Source: an uncultured Prevotellaceae bacterium
GTDB taxonomy: Bacteria; Bacteroidota; Bacteroidia; Bacteroidales; Bacteroidaceae
NCBI GenBank assembly: GCA_900313845.1
Contig: OMTC01000008.1
Location: forward strand, 1-14,498
DNA length: 14,498 nucleotides
Reading direction: 5' to 3'
The stretch's first letter is position 1; each line of letters starts with the position of its first letter. This document shows, piece after piece, positions 1 through 5,636 of this stretch. The notes beneath the pieces are model-generated. The model saw nothing but the letters and a program-made list of their open reading frames with translations. It made no database searches and was not told the origin of the DNA. A program made the position numbers and the translations under genes.

Positions 1-10
1 AATCCGACAT
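1..10 (-). CDS. Possible start of a next gene, cut by the window edge
   Basis: An ATG on the minus strand at 10-8 is followed by TCG GAT and then the window ends, so only three codons (M-S-D) are visible. It lies 18 bases beyond the stop of the CbpA-like gene, and the purine-rich AGGTAGG just upstream could act as a ribosome binding site. In many bacteria cbpA is followed by a small chaperone-modulator gene (CbpM/MerR-like), which would fit this position. That identity is inference from context only. The ATG may also be chance. Confidence 0.22.
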
Positions 11-28
11 AATTTTTCGAACCTACCT

Positions 29-706
29 TTATGAATGAGCAGCTTCTTCGAGCAATGCCCTTTGGCGGTCGCTGAGTTTGGTTGGAATCTGGACGACAAT
101 CGTTAGGATGAGATCGCCCACGATGCCATTGGCAAGAGTCCGTCCCTTTCCTTTCAGTCGGAGCTTGCTGCCTGGTTGGGTTCCTGGCTTTATTTTCATT
201 TTCAGTTTTGTGCCTAACGGTGTCTGAAGGACGATTTCTCCACCGAGCATAGCTGTGAACACGTCGATGGGTACTTCTGCTTCAACATCTGCAGTTTTCC
301 GTATGTTGGCGGATTGGAAACCTTGACTCGTTCGTCTGCCTGAAGTACGGCTACCGAAAGCTCCACCGAAAAGCTGTTCGAAGAAGTCGGAGAATCCTCC
401 GCCTTGTCCTCCGAAGTTGAAATCGAATCCTTCAAAACCGGTACCTCCCGTTCCTCCTCCTCCGAATCCTTGTCCTACCTTGTCCCAATTCTCTCCATAC
501 TGGTCGTACTTGGCACGCTTCTCTGGGTCGCTCAGCACGGCGTATGCCTCATTGAGCAACTGGAATTTCGCTTTTGCCTTTGGATCATCGGGGTGCAAAT
601 CGGGATGGAACTGCTTGGAGCGTTTGCGGTAGGCAGCTTTGATGTCATCCTGAGGTATGTTTTTGTCCACACCAAGAATCTTGTAGTAATCAATAAACTT
701 TGCCAT
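29..706 (-). CDS. CbpA/DnaJ-type J-domain co-chaperone, short form
   Basis: This 225-residue cytoplasmic protein should stimulate the ATPase of DnaK and deliver substrates to it. The J domain occupies about residues 4-72 and carries the essential HPD at 34-36. A Gly/Phe-rich linker follows (about 75-125), then a single C-terminal beta domain (about 136-225). There is no CxxCxGxG zinc finger, so it is not classical DnaJ but the CbpA class. E. coli CbpA has about 306 residues and two C-terminal domains. The remaining one here (VPIDVFTAMLGG, then IKPGTQPGSKLRLKGKG and GDLILTI) looks like the second, so the first appears to be absent. The reading frame is intact. The start is supported by the MAKFIDYYKILGV beginning typical of the family. 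The gene is divergent from the DUF3256 gene and has a sigma-54-like promoter upstream. Family assignment is firm; DNA binding is not shown by the sequence. Confidence 0.9.
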   Translation of the reverse strand: MAKFIDYYKILGVDKNIPQDDIKAAYRKRSKQFHPDLHPDDPKAKAKFQLLNEAYAVLSDPEKRAKYDQYGENWDKVGQGFGGGGTGGTGFEGFDFNFGGQGGGFSDFFEQLFGGAFGSRTSGRRTSQGFQSANIRKTADVEAEVPIDVFTAMLGGEIVLQTPLGTKLKMKIKPGTQPGSKLRLKGKGRTLANGIVGDLILTIVVQIPTKLSDRQRALLEEAAHS

Positions 707-739
707 AATCTTCTTTGTTTTTTCTTATCGGCTGCGATA

Positions 740-754
740 GCAAATTTTGTGCCA
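740..754 (-). promoter_or_regulatory. Sigma-54-like -24/-12 promoter of the CbpA-like gene
   Basis: Read on the minus strand, positions 754-740 are TGGCAC-AAAAT-TTGC, followed by T. This matches the RpoN consensus TGGCAC-N5-TTGCW and keeps the diagnostic GG-N10-GC spacing. Transcription would start near 728, leaving a leader of roughly 22 bases before the ATG at 706. No TAnnTTTG housekeeping box was seen for this gene on the same strand. Use by RpoN is inference; an enhancer-binding protein site was not identified. Confidence 0.5.
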
Positions 755-810
755 TGCGTTAAAAAGTCTTTATTTTTGTCAATGTGACGGTGAAATTTGT
801 CAGAATGTGT

Positions 811-818
811 TATCTTTG
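811..818 (+). promoter_or_regulatory. Bacteroidota-type -7 box for the DUF3256 gene
   Basis: TATCTTTG fits the Bacteroidota -7 consensus TAnnTTTG and lies 22 bases before the ATG at 841. No clear TTG element is present about 20 bases upstream, so only half of the promoter is convincing. Its position inside the longer upstream reading frame argues against translation starting at 784. Confidence 0.42.
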
Positions 819-840
819 CATGAAAATTCAGTTAGAAAAG

Positions 841-1395
841 ATGAAAAGACTTTATATTTTTCTGTTCTGTGTTGCAGCCGCGTTTTCCGCATCGGCTCAG
901 ACTGTTCGTGAGGCTATCAAGGAGATGCCCGACGAGGTGCTTCCTTTGCTCACCAAGAACGACCGTTTGGATTTCATCGATTATCTTGCCAGCAATGCCA
1001 AGGCGGAGGTGAAGAACAAGCTGGGAACGCCGAGCGAGATGACTGCTCTGACGGATGATTATGCGCATATCCGATTGACGGAGGTGTCGGAGGTGAGCAT
1101 GAAACTTTTGCAGAAGGGAACGGAACAGGTGATTTGTATGGTATCCACCTGCCAAGTGGATTCCATGTTTGATAGCGAGATTCGTTTCTATGATATGAAA
1201 TGGAATCTCCTCGACACCAAGCAATTCGTCGATATTCCCAATACGAATGATTTTCAGCAGCTGGTGCTCTCGGCACAATCTTCTGACTTACAAATCGTGA
1301 GAAGAAGATTCACGCTTTTGCCTGAAGGAGAAAAAGCAAAGCACGAAGAACCCCATTTGGCACTGCTGAAATGGAATGGAAAGCGATTTGAATAA
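841..1395 (+). CDS. DUF3256 family secreted protein
   Basis: This 184-residue protein of unknown function belongs, from its sequence pattern, to DUF3256, a family I know from Bacteroides and Prevotella. Residues 1-19 form a signal peptide (basic MKR, a hydrophobic core, then SASA before Q20), so the mature protein should be periplasmic or envelope-associated. Family-like stretches include AIKEMPDEVLPLLTKNDRLD after the signal, the central ALTDDY, and a later QVICMVSTC followed by DSEIRFYD. There is no lipobox and no further membrane segment. The frame is open back to 784, but starting there would put basic and polar residues ahead of the signal peptide and would overlap the -7 box, so the ATG at 841 is chosen. 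It is a single-gene unit, divergent from the CbpA-like gene and convergent with metH. Biochemical role unknown. Confidence 0.82.
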   Translation: MKRLYIFLFCVAAAFSASAQTVREAIKEMPDEVLPLLTKNDRLDFIDYLASNAKAEVKNKLGTPSEMTALTDDYAHIRLTEVSEVSMKLLQKGTEQVICMVSTCQVDSMFDSEIRFYDMKWNLLDTKQFVDIPNTNDFQQLVLSAQSSDLQIVRRRFTLLPEGEKAKHEEPHLALLKWNGKRFE

Positions 1396-1474
1396 GTTGA
1401 AAGGTAGGTTCTAAACTCACAGTTAATGCCGCAATATCCAATCGTTTTATCCATATTGCTGAATTACTATTTAA

Positions 1475-1503
1475 ACCACAGATGTCACAGATTAAACGGA
1501 TTT
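1475..1503. repeat. CACAGAT-type periodic intergenic motif
   Basis: Three related units follow each other at about 10-base spacing: CCACAGATG, TCACAGATTA and AACGGATTT. Very similar strings (CCACAGATTACACAGATTAACACGGATT) are, from memory, common between genes in Bacteroidota and some other bacteria. There is only one copy in this window, so its dispersed nature cannot be shown here. Confidence 0.4.
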
Positions 1504-1525
1504 TGCTTCGCCTGCTCTAAGTTTC

Positions 1526-1633
1526 ACAACGGAAAAAACGGAAATTTTTCGGAAAAACGGAAACTTTTAAGAATTATCGGATGAAAAAACTATTTTTTCT
1601 GTTTTTCCGTTCTTTTTCCGTTTTTTCCGTTGT
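1526..1633. repeat. Long inverted repeat of CGGAAAA-type units
   Basis: A perfect 19-base arm at 1526-1544 (ACAACGGAAAAAACGGAAA) is the reverse complement of 1615-1633. Inside it, 1550-1558 pairs with 1601-1609, so the element can form a long interrupted stem with a loop of about 42 bases. Each arm is itself built from repeated CGGAAAA units. Between two convergent genes it could act as a bidirectional terminator. It could equally be a mobile or dispersed palindrome. Confidence 0.7.
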
Positions 1634-1733
1634 TCCTTTTAAATCCTTTACCTTGCCAAAATAGTGGGATATTCTGCATGGATTTGTGACGGATGGTACT
1701 AAATGACACCCGTTTCAAAGACATTTCATGGGC

Positions 1734-4478
1734 TTAGAACAGGTTAGGCTTTCTTTTTCTTGCCTCTTCGAGCGAGAGTGGAGTGGAGGATGAGTTTTCG
1801 TGATCTGTACGCAGATGCTGGTACTTTTCTTGCAGTTCGGCGGTAAAGTCTTCGCGCTGCTGAGGGTTGAGTAGGCGGGTGGCAGCCAGCACATTCTGCG
1901 ATGCATCTTTCATCCATACGATAGGGGCGGAATAGACGGGTGCTATTTTCAGGGCGGTGTGCAACTCGCTGGTGGTGGCACCACCAATCATTAGCGGGAT
2001 GTTGAGCCCTCGCTCTTGCAGTGCCTTTGCCACATTCACCATTTCCTCGAGCGACGGGGTGATGAGTCCACTGAGTCCGATGATGTCCACTTTTTCTTCC
2101 ACTGCCTTTTCCACGATTTGCTCTGCTGGCACCATCACGCCGAGGTCGATGATTTCGTAGTTGTTGCATGCCAACACCACGCTCACGATGTTCTTCCCGA
2201 TGTCGTGTACGTCGCCTTTCACCGTGGCAAGGAGTACCTTTCCCGATTTGGCAGAACCTTCCTGATGCGATGCCTCGATGTGAGGTTGAAGAATGCTCAC
2301 GGCTTTCTTCATGGTACGAGCCGTTTTCACGACCTGAGGCAGGAACATCTTTCCGCTTCCGAAGAGTTCGCCCACTTGGTTCATGGCATCCATGAGTGGG
2401 CCTTCGATGATTCTTACGGCATTGCCTTCGTATTTCTGAATCGCCTCCTGCAAGTCGGTTTCCAAGTATTCGGAATCGCCTTTCACGAGGGCATATTGCA
2501 AGCGGGATTCCACGTCGGTGCCATTGCGCCACGACAAGATGCTATCGTTTGTGTTTTCGCCAGCTTTCTCAGCTTTGATACGCTCGGCTACCTTGATGAG
2601 TCGTTCTGTGGCATCTGCTCTTCGGTTCAATAGCACATCGTCGATGGCTGTGAGTACTTCCTTGGAGATGTCGGAATAGAGCACTTGCGTGGCAGGGTTC
2701 ACGATGCCCATGTCTTGCCCCACGGAGATGGTGTGGTAGAGGAATACGGCATGCATCGCTTCACGCAGATAGTTGTTGCCTCGGAAAGAGAAGGAGAGGT
2801 TGCTCACTCCTCCGCTCACATGGGCTCCAGGCAGATGTTTCCGAATCCATTCTGTGGCACGGATGAAGTCGAGCGCATAGTTGTTGTGTTCCTCCATACC
2901 TGTTGCCACAGCCAACACGTTGGGGTCGAAAATGATGTCGTGAGGGTTGAATCCCACTTTGTCCACCAGCAGATGGTAGGCTCGCTCACATATCTCAATT
3001 TTTCGCTCGTAGGTGGTGGCTTGTCCCTGCTCATCGAATGCCATCACGACGGTGGCAGCACCGAGTCGCTTGATTTCTCGAGCATGTGCCAAGAACACCT
3101 CTTCGCCTTCCTTGAGAGAAATGGAATTGACGATGCTCTTGCCTTGCACACATTTCAGTCCTGCGACGATGACATCCCAATTCGAGGAGTCGATCATCAT
3201 CGGCACTTTCGATATGTCGGGGTCCGACATCACCAAATGCAGGAATGTGGTCATCTCCTCTTTCGCATCGAGGAGTCCATCGTCCATGTTGATGTCGAGT
3301 ACGAGCGCACCATCCTCCACTTGTTTGCGGGCGATGTTGAGTGCTTCCTCGTAGTTCTTTTCCTTGATGAGACGAAGGAATTTGCGGGAACCGGCAACGT
3401 TGCATCGTTCTCCCACATTGATGAATTGCCGTTCGGGTGTAAGTTCCAGAAGTTCCAATCCCGAGAGCAGCAGGTTCTCCGCTTTTGGGGCAGGCACATG
3501 AGGGGCTTTCCCTGCTGCAAGGGGAGGGTAGAGGGCGATGAATTCATCGGTGGTGCCGCAGCATCCGCCAATGATATTCACGAGTCCTTCATCTACATAT
3601 TCCTTGATTTGCGCTGCCATCATCTGGGGCGTTTGGTCGTAGAGCCCGAGGGAGTTTGGCAATCCTGCATTTGGATAGGCACTAATATAATAAGGTGCTT
3701 TGTGTGCCAGATTACGAAGGAAAGGCTTCAGTTGGCTGGCACCGAAGGAGCAGTTCAAACCGATGGAGAACAAATCGGCATGCTGCACCGAAGCGAGGAA
3801 TGCTTCGAGGGTTTGTCCTGAGAGTGTGCGTCCTGCCACGTCGGAAACCGTGATGGAAAGCATGAGGGGGCGACGAATGCCCGTCTTTCGCATAGCTTCC
3901 TCGGCAGCAAAGATTCCCGCCTTGGCATTGAGTGTGTCGAAAATGGTTTCAAAGAGAATGGCATCCACACCATTCTCCAGCAGTGCTGTGATTTGTTCCT
4001 CGTAAGCCTCTGCCAGTGTGTCGAAATCGAGGTTACGAGCCGCTGGGTCGTTCACATCGGGACTGATGGAACAAGCCTTGTTGGTGGGTCCCACGCTTCC
4101 TGCCACGAAACGAGGTTTCTGTGGGTTGCATTTCGTATATTCATCAGCAATGTCACGAGCTATTCTGCACCCAGCCGCAGCGATTTCCCTCACATGGTTC
4201 TCCACATGGTAGTCCTCCATGGAGATGCGCTGGGAGGAAAAGGTGTTGGTGGTGATGATGTCGGCACCTGCATCGAGATATTTCTTGTGGAGCTCTCGAA
4301 TGATGTCGGGACGGGTGAGATTCAGAATGTCGTTGTTGCCTTTCATCAGTCCTGGAATGTCCTTGAACTGCGTGCCTCGGAAATCCTCTTCCGAAAGTCC
4401 ATATTTCTGAATCATGGTTCCCATCGCTCCGTCGAGGATGAGAATCCGCTCTTGGATAATGTCTTGAAGTGTTTGCAT
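1734..4478 (-). CDS. metH: Cobalamin-dependent methionine synthase without reactivation domain
   Basis: This 914-residue cytoplasmic enzyme transfers the methyl group of 5-methyltetrahydrofolate through cobalamin to homocysteine, giving methionine. The homocysteine domain (about 1-320) keeps the zinc ligands Cys243 and the Cys306-Cys307 pair. The pterin-binding domain covers about 345-620 (FINVGERCN, later VLDINMDDG). The cap helices cover about 650-740 and the B12-binding domain about 745-890. The DxHxxG motif places the lower cobalt ligand at His758, next to E. coli His759, with Asp756 and Ser809 completing the ligand triad. E. coli MetH continues to 1227 residues with an AdoMet-dependent reactivation domain; this protein stops in the linker just before it. 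No frameshift remnant is visible downstream. The start follows the smpB stop by only 3 bases, which suggests coupled translation. Confidence 0.97.
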   Translation of the reverse strand: MQTLQDIIQERILILDGAMGTMIQKYGLSEEDFRGTQFKDIPGLMKGNNDILNLTRPDIIRELHKKYLDAGADIITTNTFSSQRISMEDYHVENHVREIAAAGCRIARDIADEYTKCNPQKPRFVAGSVGPTNKACSISPDVNDPAARNLDFDTLAEAYEEQITALLENGVDAILFETIFDTLNAKAGIFAAEEAMRKTGIRRPLMLSITVSDVAGRTLSGQTLEAFLASVQHADLFSIGLNCSFGASQLKPFLRNLAHKAPYYISAYPNAGLPNSLGLYDQTPQMMAAQIKEYVDEGLVNIIGGCCGTTDEFIALYPPLAAGKAPHVPAPKAENLLLSGLELLELTPERQFINVGERCNVAGSRKFLRLIKEKNYEEALNIARKQVEDGALVLDINMDDGLLDAKEEMTTFLHLVMSDPDISKVPMMIDSSNWDVIVAGLKCVQGKSIVNSISLKEGEEVFLAHAREIKRLGAATVVMAFDEQGQATTYERKIEICERAYHLLVDKVGFNPHDIIFDPNVLAVATGMEEHNNYALDFIRATEWIRKHLPGAHVSGGVSNLSFSFRGNNYLREAMHAVFLYHTISVGQDMGIVNPATQVLYSDISKEVLTAIDDVLLNRRADATERLIKVAERIKAEKAGENTNDSILSWRNGTDVESRLQYALVKGDSEYLETDLQEAIQKYEGNAVRIIEGPLMDAMNQVGELFGSGKMFLPQVVKTARTMKKAVSILQPHIEASHQEGSAKSGKVLLATVKGDVHDIGKNIVSVVLACNNYEIIDLGVMVPAEQIVEKAVEEKVDIIGLSGLITPSLEEMVNVAKALQERGLNIPLMIGGATTSELHTALKIAPVYSAPIVWMKDASQNVLAATRLLNPQQREDFTAELQEKYQHLRTDHENSSSTPLSLEEARKRKPNLF

Positions 4479-4481
4479 CGA

Positions 4482-4949
4482 TTAATGTTTCATCGCTCTG
4501 TCCATCTCCCTTCTGTCCTCCTTTTCTTTCATGGACTGACGTTTGTCGAACTCTTTCTTACCTCGTGCAAGAGCTATGTCGAGCTTCGCCAGTCCGTTCT
4601 CATTGATAAAGAGCCGGATGGGAACGATGGTGAAGCCAGGCGATTTGGAATCCTGTTCCAAGTTCCTCAGCTCCTTCTTGTTGAGGAGTAGTTTTCTGTC
4701 GCGTCTCACTTGGTGGTTGTTGTACGACCCCTGCATATAGAGCGAAATGTTCATGTTTTTCACCCACAACTCGTTAGCCACGAAATAGCAATAGGTATCC
4801 ACTAAGCTTGCCTTGCCCATGCGGATAGATTTGATTTCAGTGCCCGTCAATACAATTCCCGCCGTGAATTGGTCGATAAAAATGTAGTCGAAAGGTGCGC
4901 GCTTGTTCTTGATGTTGATGGATGGAGCCTTTACAGTTTTCTTTGCCAT
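4482..4949 (-). CDS. smpB: SsrA-binding protein SmpB
   Basis: This 155-residue protein binds tmRNA and brings it to stalled ribosomes for trans-translation. The beta-barrel core shows the family signature VLTGTEIKSIRMGKASLVD at about residues 36-54, preceded by NKRAPFDY. The basic C-terminal tail (GKKEFDKRQSMKEKE, then REMDRAMK) is the part that forms a helix in the ribosomal mRNA channel. The ATG at 4949 giving MAKKTVK is preferred over the in-frame ATG at 4964, which would overlap the upstream gene by 11 bases and add five atypical residues. It sits 4 bases after the DUF4375 gene and 3 bases before metH, so the three genes form one operon. The tmRNA gene itself is not in the window. Confidence 0.96.
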   Translation of the reverse strand: MAKKTVKAPSINIKNKRAPFDYIFIDQFTAGIVLTGTEIKSIRMGKASLVDTYCYFVANELWVKNMNISLYMQGSYNNHQVRRDRKLLLNKKELRNLEQDSKSPGFTIVPIRLFINENGLAKLDIALARGKKEFDKRQSMKEKEDRREMDRAMKH

Positions 4950-4953
4950 TGAT

Positions 4954-5463
4954 CTACCTAACAAATTTTTCCTCGTTCTTTCTCACGTAGTCTGCGATGG
5001 ATGGAGTCACTATTTCCTGGTACTTGTCGAGGAATTCATCCCCCAGCTCGTTCATCTTCTCCTGCTGCTCATAGAGCGCCATGAATTGTTCCTCGTTCAA
5101 GTCTGCTTCCAGTTCTGCCTTGTGCAGATGATATTCCTTCTTCACCTCGTACATGAACTTTCCGAAATCCACGAGTTCCCAATGCTTCTTCATCATCATG
5201 GCAAACGGACCGTCGAGCACGTAAGGCCCATATCCATTTTGGATGAGCTGGATGAATCCGCCTTCCATCACTTCGTCGAGGATATATCGGTAGGCAAGGA
5301 GCGTGTGCTGATTGGCGGTAAGCACATCCATGTTGTACTCTGTGAGTTGTCCATCGAGCGTGTTGAGATAAGCATCGGTGATAGCTTCGATGTAGTTGAG
5401 CGGACTGGCATTCCAAGCTGCATCGAGCTCTTCTTGTGTAATCTGAAATTTTTCTTCTTCCAT
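4954..5463 (-). CDS. DUF4375 (DMP19-like) acidic protein
   Basis: This 169-residue soluble protein has no signal peptide or membrane segment. The central EVMEGGFIQLIQNGYG, at about residues 64-79, resembles the 'NGGF.Q...N..G' signature of DUF4375, the family of the Neisseria DNA-mimic protein DMP19. It is strongly acidic: by hand count about 34 Asp/Glu against 14 Lys/Arg. Acidity is expected for a DNA mimic, but DUF4375 proteins vary and most have no known role. The C-terminal third (about 105-165) is rich in Glu, Lys and Leu and probably helical. It is the first gene of the DUF4375-smpB-metH operon and is preceded by a spacer with hairpins. The function is unknown, and the DMP19 link is a family-level inference from the motif. 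Confidence 0.68.
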   Translation of the reverse strand: MEEEKFQITQEELDAAWNASPLNYIEAITDAYLNTLDGQLTEYNMDVLTANQHTLLAYRYILDEVMEGGFIQLIQNGYGPYVLDGPFAMMMKKHWELVDFGKFMYEVKKEYHLHKAELEADLNEEQFMALYEQQEKMNELGDEFLDKYQEIVTPSIADYVRKNEEKFVR

Positions 5464-5512
5464 GCTGAAATCTTTTTTTAGTGATTAGTAGGGAGAGAAT
5501 ATCACAGGAAAA

Positions 5513-5582
5513 TAAGCATGAAGCGCAAAGTGTTTAGTTGTCCTTAGACACTTGGGGCAACGCTCCTAAGAAGCGTGAAGCG
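5513..5582. repeat. Two hairpins flanked by a short direct repeat
   Basis: A 10-base-pair stem (5528-5537 with 5544-5553, two G-T wobbles, loop of 6) is followed by a 5-base-pair stem (5560-5564 with 5572-5576). The direct repeat AAGCRTGAAGCG occurs at 5514-5525 and 5571-5582 with 11 of 12 bases identical. There is no U-tract, so a classical terminator for fbp is unlikely. On the minus strand the structures lie in the leader of the DUF4375-smpB-metH operon or just beyond the end of fbp. No known riboswitch signature was recognised. Confidence 0.45.
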
Positions 5583-5636
5583 ATGCAATGTAATATATAC
5601 ATTCTTCTTTTCCTGCAAGAAAGAGATTGTTCGAAT

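Larger units (their letters stand above)
1396..1733. other. 338-base convergent spacer with repeats, no gene
   Basis: The spacer lies between the ends of the DUF3256 gene and metH. I see no coding frame with family resemblance, and no remnant of the MetH reactivation domain. It contains a CACAGAT-type periodic motif near 1475-1503 and a long inverted repeat at 1526-1633. The remaining sequence is AT-rich and featureless. Confidence 0.7.

Noticed and set aside
784..840. Longer start for the DUF3256 protein at 784
   Set aside because: It would put 19 residues before a clean signal peptide and overlap the -7 promoter box at 811-818.
20..1410. An 11-base inverted match, AACCTACCTTT at 20-30 and AAAGGTAGGTT at 1400-1410, at the ends of two genes
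   Set aside because: Many 11-base inverted matches are expected by chance in a window of this length, and nothing else links the two sites.
1447..1455. Single DnaA-box-like TTATCCATA
   Set aside because: It is isolated and has a mismatch to TTATCCACA.
2685..3821. Long open frame of 378 codons on the plus strand opposite metH
   Set aside because: It is antisense to a clear metH gene, has no recognisable domain and follows from codon composition; the other long frames opposite real genes were rejected for the same reason.
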